DNA of 64,000 nt from Dongia_A sp035695765 (GTDB lineage Bacteria; Pseudomonadota; Alphaproteobacteria; Dongiales; Dongiaceae), in contig DASRRI010000074.1 in the NCBI GenBank assembly GCA_035695765.1, positions 62,001 through 126,000 on the forward strand, in the 5' to 3' direction. Position numbers and translations under genes: made by a program. Under the pieces are notes generated by a model that saw only the letters and a program-made list of their open reading frames with translations, was not told the DNA's origin and ran no database searches. Each line of letters starts with the position of its first letter. The stretch's first letter is position 1. Shown piece by piece: positions 42,937-52,010 of the stretch.

Positions 42937-45192
42937 TCAATTCCGCCAGCGCAGTACCAGATCGCCGCCGCCCACCTTGGCCGGGACCGCGCATTCAATT
43001 CCGCGCCCGCCCACTGCGACCTGGCACTGCAACGCCTGGCCATCATAGCTGGCTTCGATTATCCGGTCGATTGACGGGGCGATGAGGCGCAGCCGCCCAC
43101 CACCGGCGGTGCGGCAGGCGAAGGCATCATCGGAGATCGCCAGTTTCGACCAGGTCGCCAGCATCGTGGTGGCAGCAATTTCCATGTCATTGCGATGCAG
43201 CGACACCCAGCCGTCAGCGGCCCTCAACGCGACGTCGCGGCCCGCGATACGTAGCGGCCCCAGGCTCCAGGTGCCGGGTTTGAACGCGATCTCCCATCCA
43301 GCCCAGGGCGTCACGCGCGTGACTTCCAAAGTCGCAATCAGTGGCATCAAGCCGCCCCAGCCATAGAACAGGTCGGTGTCCGGCTGATCGTCCGCGAGGC
43401 CGCTCTCGGCGTTGAAGTTCTCCGGGCACTGGCCTTTGCGCCAGGCTTGGTCGAACAGGCGATAGCTGTCCGCGGCCAGCCGCTCCGCGGCTTCCTCTTC
43501 TCCCGCACGGCGCAGGCCGAGATAGGTCAGCAGGTTGAGCGGCGGCCACACCCGCCCACGCCAATAGACGTTGTCGTGGTAGGCGGGATCGTCGCGCGTC
43601 ACCGACGGCAGGCGCCAGAAGCCGCCGAACTTGCGCGGATCATCGAGCCAACGCAGCAGATGCTGGGTCTGTTCCGGCGTCGCGATCCCGGCCAGCAGCG
43701 GATAGAAACTGGTCGGCGCGATCGACCGAACGAAGCGACCGTTCCACAAGCGGTTGGCAAACACTGTGCGTTCGTTATCCCACAGGCGATCGCGTACCCG
43801 CGCCGCCAACGCACCGCCGCGCTGCCGCAGACGCTGCGCGGTCGCGTTGTCGCCGCGCTCCTCAGCCCAATAGCTCAGGATCTCCGCATCCAGCACCAGC
43901 AGTGAATTCAGACCGACGTCAGCCGCAGTGAGGTTGCCGCTGGCGCGGTCCAGTTCCGTCTCGTCATGGATCGGCGAATTGTCCATGCTGGACTCATTGC
44001 GAGCGCCAAGCTTGGTGCCGCGATAGAGCCCGTCGCCGACGCCCGGCGACGTCCCCCACCCCATCAAGCCATCGCCATGGCCATCACGATTGCGGAACCA
44101 CCAATCGTGATTGGCGAGCAGCTTCTCGTACGCGAGATCGACGATCGAGCAGTCGCCGCTGTGGGCCGCGATCATCCAGGTGGCGAGGCTGCCCATCGGC
44201 GGCTGCGATCGGTCGACCCAGCCGTCGCGCCCGGTCATGAGGCACGGCAGATTGCCGGCGGGCTGCGCATTGCTGAGCAACGCTTCGATGTTCTCCACCG
44301 CAATGTCGCGGTCGAACAAGGCCACCATCCAGGCATGATAGAAGATGTCGTCCAGCCACAGCCCGAAGCCGCCGAACTTCTGCGCCACCCAGGCGCGGGA
44401 AAGCGAGGTGTAGGGCCCCTTGTTGATGCCATCCCACACGGAATTCCAGCCCACGACATCGCGCACCGCATCGAGCGCGCGATCGCCGCGCGCGGTCTGG
44501 AGCTTGGGCAGCGATGGCATTTCGGCGCCGAGCGCCCGACGCGCCTTCGTCGATGCCTCTTCCTTGGTAGCGCCGAAGGCGATCGCCAGCGATAGGCGCG
44601 GCGTCTCTTCCAGATTGTAGCGCAGGCACGGGAAGTGGCCGCTTGTTCCGCGCGAGGCGAGATAGAAGTAGCCCTGGTGTTCGAACTCAGCGCGCAACGC
44701 TGCCATGTCGGCATGGAACGTCGCCATCAGCGCGGGCGCTCCGGCAGCAAGCGCAACAGCGCCGTGCTTTGGATGGACTGCGATCAGGTCACCGGTCGTC
44801 TCATCATAGATCCATGCCACAGCAGGTTCATTCGGTTCCGGCTGCCAGCGCAAGCACCAGCAGAGCCAGAACCGTAAGCCCCATTCGCCGAACTTTGTGG
44901 CCGACCAGCTGGCACGCAACACATCCGCTTCCGGTCGGTCATAACTAAGGTCGAGTTCCGTTTCACCATGCGACAGGCGCAGTGCGATCTGCTCGCCCCG
45001 CACCGAGCGCGTGCCGTAACTGACGCCGCCACCCTGCGCCGGAAAATCCGTGAAGGCGTTCTTGCTGGCGGCGTAGGCACAGGGCGTGACGGTGAGGCCG
45101 CGCGGCAAGTGGCACATCTGCGCCGGCCACTCGCTGACCCAGCTGTTCCAGCCGCGGCCAGCTGCCTGCAATTTCTCCAATGTGTCGGTCAT
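42937..45192 (-). CDS. GH63-like glycoside hydrolase (MGH1 type)
   Basis: A 751-residue cytoplasmic enzyme with no signal peptide. An N-terminal beta-sandwich (about 1-220) is followed by an (alpha/alpha)6 barrel. Barrel motifs include DVVGWNSVWDGINKGPYT near 250, FGLWLDDIFYHAWM near 283 (candidate acid Asp), HDNVYWRGRVWPPLNLLTYLGL near 590 and CPENFNAESG near 643 (candidate base Glu). These are the marks of the mannosylglycerate/glucosylglycerate hydrolase and trehalase-related clan. The ATG at 45192 overlaps the stop of the cysteine hydrolase gene as ATGA, which decides it over an ATG three codons earlier. Together with the ABC importer and kinase it suggests hydrolysis of an imported glycoside. 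Confidence 0.8.
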   Translation of the reverse strand: MTDTLEKLQAAGRGWNSWVSEWPAQMCHLPRGLTVTPCAYAASKNAFTDFPAQGGGVSYGTRSVRGEQIALRLSHGETELDLSYDRPEADVLRASWSATKFGEWGLRFWLCWCLRWQPEPNEPAVAWIYDETTGDLIAVHPKHGAVALAAGAPALMATFHADMAALRAEFEHQGYFYLASRGTSGHFPCLRYNLEETPRLSLAIAFGATKEEASTKARRALGAEMPSLPKLQTARGDRALDAVRDVVGWNSVWDGINKGPYTSLSRAWVAQKFGGFGLWLDDIFYHAWMVALFDRDIAVENIEALLSNAQPAGNLPCLMTGRDGWVDRSQPPMGSLATWMIAAHSGDCSIVDLAYEKLLANHDWWFRNRDGHGDGLMGWGTSPGVGDGLYRGTKLGARNESSMDNSPIHDETELDRASGNLTAADVGLNSLLVLDAEILSYWAEERGDNATAQRLRQRGGALAARVRDRLWDNERTVFANRLWNGRFVRSIAPTSFYPLLAGIATPEQTQHLLRWLDDPRKFGGFWRLPSVTRDDPAYHDNVYWRGRVWPPLNLLTYLGLRRAGEEEAAERLAADSYRLFDQAWRKGQCPENFNAESGLADDQPDTDLFYGWGGLMPLIATLEVTRVTPWAGWEIAFKPGTWSLGPLRIAGRDVALRAADGWVSLHRNDMEIAATTMLATWSKLAISDDAFACRTAGGGRLRLIAPSIDRIIEASYDGQALQCQVAVGGRGIECAVPAKVGGGDLVLRWRN

Positions 45193-45785
45193 TTCTGCCA
45201 AGCCGCGAGGATCTGATCCACGTTTGCCACTTCGATCTGCTCATCGAAGCGGTCGTGCAGGATGTCGAGCGCCTTGGCGTGGCATGCCGGCGATGAACTG
45301 GTCATGGCATCGAGAGCAAGAATCACGCGCAGTCCAGCCTCCATCGCGTCGATGACGGTCGCGAGGACGCACACATCGGTTTCGACGCCGGTGAGGATGA
45401 TGCAGTGCCCGCTCTGCTCGAGTGCGGCCCTGCGCAGATCGGCGTTCGCCAGCGCCGAATAGCCGGGCTTGTCACCAACGCGCTTTGCCCAGGGCCGCAA
45501 CTCCGCCACGATATCCATCAATACAGGATCGACTTCGTCCAACGTTACGCTCGACCAGCGGCGGTAATAGCGCTTCCAGGCGCCGACGGCCTGCCCGGCG
45601 TTTTGGGGCGGGACGTATCGGCTGAAATAGGCATTGTCCGGCCGCGCGGCCAGCAGGTGCTGGATCGCCGGGATGATGTCCGTGAGCGCTTGCGTGCCCC
45701 ATTCGGAATGTGAACGGAACAGCTCCTGCATATCCACAACGATGTGCAGCGCGGACGACGGAATGGGACCGAACAGGCGCTTCAC
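45189..45785 (-). CDS. Isochorismatase-family cysteine hydrolase
   Basis: A 198-residue amidohydrolase of the isochorismatase/nicotinamidase fold. The triad is visible: Asp in ALHIVVDMQELF (residue 18), Lys in GDKPGYSAL near 107 and Cys in TGVETDVCVLATVIDAMEAGL near 137. Family members cleave amides such as nicotinamide, N-carbamoyl compounds or ureas. Overlaps with both neighbours by 4 bases show strong translational coupling inside the ABC operon, so an imported amide or N-glycosyl compound may be the substrate. Specificity cannot be read from the sequence. Confidence 0.85.
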   Translation of the reverse strand: MKRLFGPIPSSALHIVVDMQELFRSHSEWGTQALTDIIPAIQHLLAARPDNAYFSRYVPPQNAGQAVGAWKRYYRRWSSVTLDEVDPVLMDIVAELRPWAKRVGDKPGYSALANADLRRAALEQSGHCIILTGVETDVCVLATVIDAMEAGLRVILALDAMTSSSPACHAKALDILHDRFDEQIEVANVDQILAAWQK

Positions 45786-46849
45786 GGCGTCACCTGCACC
45801 AGGTGTTCCGGCGACCAGGAGAGCAGGATGTCCGAACCAGGCGCAGCGGTCGCGGCCACCAGGTTCTGCTTGAACACCGTCATGATCTGGTCGCCGACCG
45901 CGATCCGATACGTCGTGCTGTTGCCGGAGAAAACGACGTCCAGCACCTTGCCACGCACTGCGTTCAGTCCGGCCGCGCCAGCCGCAGCGAGCGTGATCTT
46001 CTCCGGCCGCAGCGCCAGCAGAACAGGCTGGCCGACCTGCCCGTCCGAGAGCCGGCAGGAAGCTTCGCCGCCGATCTCCAGCGCGACGCGCGCGAGGCCG
46101 CCGGATTCCAGCGAGGCAACGCGCCCTTGCAGGAAATTCGCATCGCCCAGGAAGCCCGCAGCGAATTTTGTAACCGGGCGCTCATAGACCGCCATCGGCG
46201 CGCCTTCCTGGATGATGCGGCCGGAATCGAAGATTGCGATGCGGTCCGACAAGGTCAGCGCTTCCTCCTGGTCGTGCGTGACGAAGATGGTCGTGATACC
46301 GACCTGGCGCTGGATGCGGCGCAGTTCCACCTGCATCTCCTGGCGCAGATGCTTGTCGAGCGCGCCGAGCGGCTCGTCGAGCAGCAGCACCTTCGGCCGG
46401 GTGACGAGGGCGCGCGCGAGGGCGACGCGCTGCTGCTGCCCGCCGGACAGCTGCTTCGGCTTGCGCAGCTCCAGCCCACCGAGGCGCACCATGGCAAGCG
46501 CTGCCTTGACCCGCTCCGCCACTTCCTCGCGCGGACGGCCGCGCACTTCCAGGCCGAACGCGACATTCTCCGCCACCGACATATGGGGGAAGAGCGCGTA
46601 GTTCTGGAACATCATGCCGATATTGCGGGCATGGACCGGGACGCCGCCGACATCCTGTCCGTCGATCTGCACCTGCCCGCGATCCAATGTGACAAAGCCC
46701 GCGATGGCGCGCAGCAAGGTCGTCTTTCCGCTGCCGCTTGGACCCAGCAGGCCGAAGAACTCGCCCTCGCGGAAGGTCAAGGTGACGCCATCCAGCGCGG
46801 CGACCGCGTCGTACCTCTTGACCGCGTCGGTGACGGCGACGGTGCTCAT
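45782..46849 (-). CDS. ABC transporter ATP-binding protein (PotA-like)
   Basis: A 355-residue ATPase of the spermidine/putrescine-iron-sulfate import class. Walker A GPSGSGKTT is at residues 36-44, the Q-loop in MMFQNYALFPHMSV near 80, signature LSGGQQQRVALARAL near 134, Walker B VLLLDEPLGALD near 155 and H-loop VTHDQEEAL near 190. A C-terminal TOBE domain begins near 280. It is the third transport gene of the operon and overlaps the permease stop by 4 bases. Confidence 0.93.
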   Translation of the reverse strand: MSTVAVTDAVKRYDAVAALDGVTLTFREGEFFGLLGPSGSGKTTLLRAIAGFVTLDRGQVQIDGQDVGGVPVHARNIGMMFQNYALFPHMSVAENVAFGLEVRGRPREEVAERVKAALAMVRLGGLELRKPKQLSGGQQQRVALARALVTRPKVLLLDEPLGALDKHLRQEMQVELRRIQRQVGITTIFVTHDQEEALTLSDRIAIFDSGRIIQEGAPMAVYERPVTKFAAGFLGDANFLQGRVASLESGGLARVALEIGGEASCRLSDGQVGQPVLLALRPEKITLAAAGAAGLNAVRGKVLDVVFSGNSTTYRIAVGDQIMTVFKQNLVAATAAPGSDILLSWSPEHLVQVTP

Positions 46850-47625
46850 CTCTCACCGCCGAAACGATAGAACCGCGCAGTCAGCAGCAATGCACCCATG
46901 GATACCACGATGATGATGGTGGAGATGGCGTTGATCTCCGGCGTGAAGCCCTTGCGGATCGCGCCATAGATCTCCACCGGCAGAGTCGTGACGCCGGGCG
47001 GCGCCAGGAAATAGGAGATGACGAACTGGTCGAACGAGACGGCGAAGGCGAACAAGGCGCCGCCGATCACGCCTGGCGCCAATAGCGGCGCGGTCACCCG
47101 GCGGAAGGTCTGCCACGGCGTTGCACCCAATGTCGCGGCCGCTTCCTCGACCGCGTGCGGAAAGGTGGCGAGGCGCGCGCCGACGACGACGATCACGTAC
47201 GGCAACGACAAGGCAACGTGGCCCAGCAGGATCGCAAACAGGCCGCGCCTGATATGGATCCAGTAGAAGAACACCAGCATCGCCGTGCCGATCACCAGCC
47301 AGGGGATCGCGACCGGCGGGAACAGCAGGAGCTGCATGATGGTCTGGCCGCGGAACCGGTAGCGCGCGAAGGCCAGGGCCGCCATCGTGCCCAGCGTCGT
47401 CGCGATCACGGTGTTCACAATCGCAATGCCGACGCTGTTGATGCCGGCATCGATCAGCTTGGCATTGCCCGCCAGCTCGCGGTACCAGACCAGATCGAAC
47501 TGGAACGGCAACGCATAGAGCTGCGATGCATTGAAGCCCAAGACCGCCATCACCACGATCGGCACATAGAGGAACGCGAGCACCAACCACAGATGAGCCT
47601 TCAGAAAAGCGGACCCGAGCCTCAT
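46846..47625 (-). CDS. ABC transporter permease (PotC/YdcV-like)
   Basis: A 259-residue inner membrane permease with about six transmembrane helices. The EAA loop is VEEAAATLGATPWQTFRRVTAPLLAPGVIGG, about residues 156-186. The N terminus (LVLAFLYVPIVVMAVLGFNAS) is typical of PotC. It pairs with the preceding PotB-like permease, whose stop it overlaps by 4 bases. Confidence 0.92.
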   Translation of the reverse strand: MRLGSAFLKAHLWLVLAFLYVPIVVMAVLGFNASQLYALPFQFDLVWYRELAGNAKLIDAGINSVGIAIVNTVIATTLGTMAALAFARYRFRGQTIMQLLLFPPVAIPWLVIGTAMLVFFYWIHIRRGLFAILLGHVALSLPYVIVVVGARLATFPHAVEEAAATLGATPWQTFRRVTAPLLAPGVIGGALFAFAVSFDQFVISYFLAPPGVTTLPVEIYGAIRKGFTPEINAISTIIIVVSMGALLLTARFYRFGGER

Positions 47626-48488
47626 AGCCCCTCCATGCGCTTGCGCGCCGTCGGATAAAGGGCGAGGCAGAGGAGCAGGACGGCAGCCAGCATCATGAAC
47701 GACAAAGCGGCGCCGAATGGCCAGTTGGCGGTGACGGTGAATTGCTCCTCGATTGCCATGCCGAGCGTCGCGCCCTTCGCGCCGCCCAGGATGCGCGGCT
47801 CCATGAAGGAGCCGACCGCCGGCACGAAGATCAACGCCGAACCAGCCAGCACGCCCGGCAAGCTCATCGGAAACACCACGCGGCGGAACAGGGCGCCGGA
47901 GCGCGCGCCGAGGCTGCGCGCCGCCTCGATCACCGAATCATCGATCGCCTGCAGCGAGATGTAGCAGGTGAGGATCATGTAGGGCAGATAGGAGTGGACG
48001 AGCCCGATCACGACTGCCGGATAGGAATAGAGCAGATTGAGCGCCGGCGCGCCGGGCGCGACCAGATGGATCGCCTGGTCCGCGAGCCCGCCCGGCCGCA
48101 GCACCATGGTCCACGAGAAGGTTCGCACCAGTGCGTTGCTCCAGAACGGCAGGACGACCATCAGGAACATCGCTTCGCGCCAGCGGCCCTTGATCACTTT
48201 CGCGAGCGCCAGCGCGGCGGGATAGCCAATCAGCAGGCAGGCGATCGTGACGACAGCGCCGAGCTCCAGCGACCAGAGCATCAGTTGCTGATAGACCGGC
48301 TTGTCGATGACAGCGCCGTAGTGCTTCAGCGTGAAGCTCGAGGGCTGCGGCACCAGCGGCGACTTGTCGAGGAAACTGCAATAGAGCATGGCCGACAGTG
48401 GCAGGAAGATGGTTGCCGTCAGCCAAAGATACGCCGGGCTGGTCAAACCCAGGATCGCGATTCTATTCCGTCGGTCGGCGACGGCCAT
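47622..48488 (-). CDS. ABC transporter permease (PotB-like)
   Basis: A 288-residue permease with about six transmembrane helices, from LWLTATIFLPLSAMLYCSFL at the N terminus to MMLAAVLLLCLALYP at the end. The EAA loop is VIEAARSLGARSGALFRRVVFPMSLPGVLAG around residue 185. It begins 95 bases after the binding-protein stop. A stem-loop in that gap probably sets the lower expression of the membrane parts relative to the binding protein. Confidence 0.92.
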   Translation of the reverse strand: MAVADRRNRIAILGLTSPAYLWLTATIFLPLSAMLYCSFLDKSPLVPQPSSFTLKHYGAVIDKPVYQQLMLWSLELGAVVTIACLLIGYPAALALAKVIKGRWREAMFLMVVLPFWSNALVRTFSWTMVLRPGGLADQAIHLVAPGAPALNLLYSYPAVVIGLVHSYLPYMILTCYISLQAIDDSVIEAARSLGARSGALFRRVVFPMSLPGVLAGSALIFVPAVGSFMEPRILGGAKGATLGMAIEEQFTVTANWPFGAALSFMMLAAVLLLCLALYPTARKRMEGL

Positions 48489-48523
48489 CCCCAGTCCCTG
48501 TCAATTTCGGTCGCGGAAGAAAT

Positions 48524-48553
48524 GCGCCACCAGCGATAAGACGCCGGTGGCGC
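48524..48553 (-). promoter_or_regulatory. Intercistronic stem-loop after the binding-protein gene
   Basis: GCGCCACC pairs with GGTGGCGC around a 14-base loop in the 95-base gap between the binding-protein and permease genes. Such hairpins usually protect the upstream mRNA and reduce read-through. There is no T run, so it is not a full terminator. Confidence 0.55.
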
Positions 48554-48583
48554 GATGCTGAATCGATCTGCGGCAAGCGCGCG

Positions 48584-49684
48584 CTATTTCGCGAACTCGG
48601 CCTTCACCTCGGTCCACAGGTCGGAATAGGACTGGCGCTCGTCATCGCTGAGCGGTGACATGAATTGCAGCCGCTTGATCGCCGCCTGATCACTGTGGAT
48701 CTGCCGGCCCACATCTTCCGCCGGCAAGGCTTCGTTGGCCTTGACGTTGGCCGAGGCTGGCGCGCCGATCTTGGTCGCCCATTCGACATAGAAGGTGGGA
48801 TCGACCATGTAATCGATGAACTTGTGCGCGCCATCGACATTGGCCGCGCCGGCCGCGACCGCCAGCCCGTCGAACCAGCCGATGCCGCCTTCCTTCGGCA
48901 CCATGTAGCCGACCGGCAGCTTGTAGTTGGTCTTGGACCGCGCAGCAGAGCCGCTCCAATAGACCGAGACGTCGAAGGTGCCGGACTGGAACAGCTTGTT
49001 CCACTCGTCCTCAGAAGACCACATGGTGGCGATTTGAGGCTTCAGGCCGAGCAGCTTTTCTTTGACCTTCGCGAGATCCTTGGGATGGTTCATGTCCTGG
49101 CCGGTCGCGATGGCTCCGTAGGAGACGGCCTCGATCGCATCGTCGCGCACCGAGACGTGCTTGGCGTGCTTGGGGTCCCACAGCACTTCGACCGAATCCG
49201 GCGCTGGCTTCACTTTGTCGGTGTTGTAGGCAATGGCGGTCATGCCCCACACCCAGGATACGCCAAAGACCTTGCCGTCGGCGTTCAGCAGCTTGGAATC
49301 GCGGAACGACGGATTGAGATCGTTGAAGTGCGTGATCTTCGAGGTATCGACCGCCTGCACCAGCCCCTGCCCCGACGCAACGGCATTCCATGCCGAGTTG
49401 GTGAGCACCACGTCATAGGCGCCGGGATTAGTCTGCAGCTTGGTGATCATCTCCGGTTCAGAGTTGAAATAATCGTGGACGACCTCGAGACCGGTCGCCT
49501 TCGTGAACGCCTCCACCGCCCACTTTTCGTCGGTGCCATAGCCTTGCCAGTTCAGCACCGTGATCTTGCCTGCCGCACGCGCCAGCCGTGGCGTGGCGAG
49601 AAGGCCGGTGGCGGCACCGAGGCCGACCGCGCCCGCACCGGCAACAAAGTGCCGGCGGGTGATCCGTGAATTCGACTTGGACAT
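48584..49684 (-). CDS. Periplasmic binding protein of a PotD-like ABC importer
   Basis: A 366-residue solute-binding protein of the spermidine/putrescine class. A twin-arginine signal (SRITRRHFVAGAGAVGLG, residues 5-22) ends in RLARA near 36. The mature start KITVLNWQGYGTDEKWAVEAF and the later FGVSWVWGMTAIAYNTDKV and GGIGWFDGLAVAAGA are typical of PotD/PotF relatives, which bind polyamines or other small cationic or polyol ligands. The Tat signal is unusual but known in this class and implies folding before export. It is the first gene of the operon and lies below a 24-bp palindrome. Confidence 0.9.
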   Translation of the reverse strand: MSKSNSRITRRHFVAGAGAVGLGAATGLLATPRLARAAGKITVLNWQGYGTDEKWAVEAFTKATGLEVVHDYFNSEPEMITKLQTNPGAYDVVLTNSAWNAVASGQGLVQAVDTSKITHFNDLNPSFRDSKLLNADGKVFGVSWVWGMTAIAYNTDKVKPAPDSVEVLWDPKHAKHVSVRDDAIEAVSYGAIATGQDMNHPKDLAKVKEKLLGLKPQIATMWSSEDEWNKLFQSGTFDVSVYWSGSAARSKTNYKLPVGYMVPKEGGIGWFDGLAVAAGAANVDGAHKFIDYMVDPTFYVEWATKIGAPASANVKANEALPAEDVGRQIHSDQAAIKRLQFMSPLSDDERQSYSDLWTEVKAEFAK

Positions 49685-49771
49685 TCGGCTCCCTCCATGT
49701 GGTGGCCCATTGCGGGCCGATTGGTTGCTCCCAGACTTTCCCCAGCGCGTCGTAGGGGCCTACCGGCCGGA

Positions 49772-49795
49772 GGATCGTTCGTATACGAACGATCC
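49772..49795. promoter_or_regulatory. Perfect 24-bp palindrome, probable operator
   Basis: GGATCGTTCGTA is followed directly by its exact reverse complement. The centre TCGTATACGA fits the TNGT-NN-ACNA core bound by GntR-family (FadR-type) repressors. It lies 88 bases upstream of the binding-protein start, in the 300-base divergent space, where an operator of the ABC operon would be. No GntR gene is in the window. Confidence 0.65.
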
Positions 49796-49888
49796 CGGCA
49801 TTCTGCACCAGCCACCAGGAGAGTCAACGCTCCTGCGGCCTGACCGCGCTGTCGCGGGTCTCAGAGAAATCCGCCAGCTCGCTCAATT

Positions 49889-49936
49889 CAAGTCAAGACC
49901 GCGTCAGGCAACAACAGCCGGCCGACTCTTGACTTG
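49889..49936. promoter_or_regulatory. Inverted repeat overlapping a possible -35 of the desulfurase gene
   Basis: CAAGTCAAGA (49889-49898) and its exact reverse complement TCTTGACTTG (49927-49936) are 28 bases apart. The right arm contains TTGACT, a plausible -35 for the plus-strand desulfurase gene, although no good -10 follows at the expected distance. The repeat could be a regulator site or an RNA hairpin. Confidence 0.35.
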
Positions 49937-49984
49937 TTGGTCAGGAACGTCCGCTATGCCCGGACCGTTGGAATGCTAGTCAGC

Positions 49985-51226
49985 ATGATTGAGCACAGCA
50001 CATCCTTGCCTGCCCGCGAGACGACGTCCTTGGTGCCGCGCGATGCCTTTCCCCTGCTGATGGCGCGCGACATCGCCTATCTCGACAGCGCCGCCAGTGC
50101 CCAGAAGCCGAAAATGGTCCTGGACCGCATGCGGCAGTTCTATGAGAGCAGCTACGCCAATATCCATCGGGCGGTATATCCGCTGAGCGAGGCGGCGACC
50201 GAGGCCTATGAAGGTGCCCGCGCGCGCGTTGCCCGTTTCCTGGGCGCCCCGTCACCGGAGAGCATCGTCTTCACACGGAATGCCACCGAGGCGGTCAATC
50301 TGGTTGCGAATTCCTTCGGCGGGTCGCACCTGAAAAGCGGCGACCGCATCCTGCTGACCGTGCTGGAGCACCACGCCAATATCGTGCCCTGGCAATTGCT
50401 GCGCGATCGGATGGGGCTGGAGCTGTTGGTGGCGCAGATAGATGAGGCTGGCGACCTCGATCTCGGCGCGCTCGATGAATTGCTGGCGCAAGGGCCGAAA
50501 CTGCTTGCCGTGACCGCCGTCAGCAATGCCCTCGGCACGCGCACGCCTATCAAAGACGTAGTTGCGCGTGCCCATCGTGCCGGCGCAATCGTCGTGGTCG
50601 ATGCGGCGCAGGCAGCGCCTCATGGCGCGATCGACGTGATGGATTGGGGTTGCGACTTCCTGGTCTTCACCGGTCACAAAGTGTACGGACCGGACGGCAT
50701 CGGCGTGCTCTATGGCAAGCCGGATCTGCTGTCCGCCATGCCGCCCTGGCAGGGTGGCGGCGACATGATCCGCACCGTCACGTTTGCGCGCACCGAGTTC
50801 GCCGATCCGCCGCAACGCTTCGAAGCGGGAACGCCGCCCATCGGCCCAGCGATCGGGTTGGCGGCGGCAATCGATTTCATCGAAGCTGTGGGTTGGAACC
50901 GGATCGAGGCGCATGACCGTGCCCTGACGCGCTATGCCCTGGATCGGCTGCAGGAGATTCCCGGAATCCGGCCGATCGGCGCGCCCAAGGACCGCACCGG
51001 TATTGTTTCCTTCACGCTGGATGGTGTTCATCCGCACGATGTCGGCTCGCTGCTGGGTGATCGTGGCGTTTGCGTGCGCACCGGCCATCATTGCGCGCAG
51101 CCATTGATGGACCACCTTGGATTGCCCGGGACAGTCCGCGCCTCCTTTGGCGTCCACAATGACGCGTCGGACGTCGACCGGCTGGCGGAGGCGCTGGTGG
51201 CCGCGCGGCAAATCCTCGCACGCTGA
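49985..51226 (+). CDS. SufS-type cysteine desulfurase
   Basis: A 413-residue PLP enzyme that removes sulfur from cysteine. The group II signatures are clear: YLDSAASAQKP at residues 32-42, NATEAVNLVANSFG near 97, VDAAQAAPHG near 205, the PLP lysine in FTGHKVYGPDGIGVLYG near 228 and the catalytic Cys in RTGHHCAQP near 365. The start is put at ATG 49985; in-frame ATGs at 49973 and 49934 are possible. No other suf gene, SufE or SufU lies nearby, so it is an orphan that may serve a specialised sulfur need or work with the housekeeping Suf machinery. erpA at the window start is the only other Fe-S gene. Confidence 0.88.
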   Translation: MIEHSTSLPARETTSLVPRDAFPLLMARDIAYLDSAASAQKPKMVLDRMRQFYESSYANIHRAVYPLSEAATEAYEGARARVARFLGAPSPESIVFTRNATEAVNLVANSFGGSHLKSGDRILLTVLEHHANIVPWQLLRDRMGLELLVAQIDEAGDLDLGALDELLAQGPKLLAVTAVSNALGTRTPIKDVVARAHRAGAIVVVDAAQAAPHGAIDVMDWGCDFLVFTGHKVYGPDGIGVLYGKPDLLSAMPPWQGGGDMIRTVTFARTEFADPPQRFEAGTPPIGPAIGLAAAIDFIEAVGWNRIEAHDRALTRYALDRLQEIPGIRPIGAPKDRTGIVSFTLDGVHPHDVGSLLGDRGVCVRTGHHCAQPLMDHLGLPGTVRASFGVHNDASDVDRLAEALVAARQILAR

Positions 51227-51298
51227 CGGGCGCGCACCCCTTGAACAGGCGCGCGCTTCGCGGCACAAACAAAGCGAGTAGATAGATCGAGGGTCGAT

Positions 51299-51973
51299 AT
51301 GATTGTTTGCATACCCGACGTCCTGAATGCCGAGGAAATCAAGAAGTTGCGCGCGGAAGCGGCTCTACTGCCCTTCGTGCCGGGCCTTGAGACCGCCGGC
51401 GGCCGCGCGCGCCGTGTCAAGAACAACGAGCAGATTTCCCAGAAGGCCGACGAGCGCAAGGCACTGCATGAGATCGTGGTCACCGCCCTGACGCGCAATA
51501 AGGAGTTCCAGCGAGCCGTTGTGCCGAAACGCATCCGCCCGCCCCTCATCAGCCGCTACCGCGAGGGCATGGCCTACGGCAAACATGTCGACAACGCCCT
51601 GATGGGGCCGAGATCCGCGCGCGAGCGTTCGGACGTCTCAGTCACGGTCTTCATCAGCGACCTTGACGAATATGAAGGCGGCGAACTCGTCATCCACAGC
51701 CCGTTCGGAATCCAGGAAGTCAAGCTGCCGAGCGGCTCCGTCGTCATCTATCCGTCCTCCAGCCTGCATGAAGTGACCGAGGTCACGCGCGGCGAAAGGC
51801 TGGTCGCCGTCACCTGGGTGCAGTCTTATGTCCGGGACGATCACCAGCGCGAGATCCTGAGCAACCTTGCCGAGATCAAGGAAAAGATGAACTCGCTGGC
51901 CGAGGATGCGCACGAGACCGACTTGGCGCATCACACCTATGCCAACCTCCTGCGCATGTGGGCGGAGACCTGA
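51299..51973 (+). CDS. PKHD-type Fe(II)/2-oxoglutarate dioxygenase (YbiX/PiuC family)
   Basis: A 224-residue protein almost certainly of the PiuC/YbiX family. The iron ligands are the H and D of YGKHVDNALMG near residue 98 and the distal His of SSSLHEVTEV near 158; the 2-oxoglutarate-binding Arg is in TRGERLVAVTW near 168. Members are iron-linked hydroxylases, often near TonB siderophore receptors, with unknown protein or small-molecule substrates. ATG 51299 has GAGGG seven bases upstream. It follows the desulfurase gene after 72 bases and may be co-transcribed. Confidence 0.92.
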   Translation: MIVCIPDVLNAEEIKKLRAEAALLPFVPGLETAGGRARRVKNNEQISQKADERKALHEIVVTALTRNKEFQRAVVPKRIRPPLISRYREGMAYGKHVDNALMGPRSARERSDVSVTVFISDLDEYEGGELVIHSPFGIQEVKLPSGSVVIYPSSSLHEVTEVTRGERLVAVTWVQSYVRDDHQREILSNLAEIKEKMNSLAEDAHETDLAHHTYANLLRMWAET

Positions 51974-52010
51974 GCGGCGCTAATCCCCGCGTTTTGTCGG
52001 AATGTCCTTG

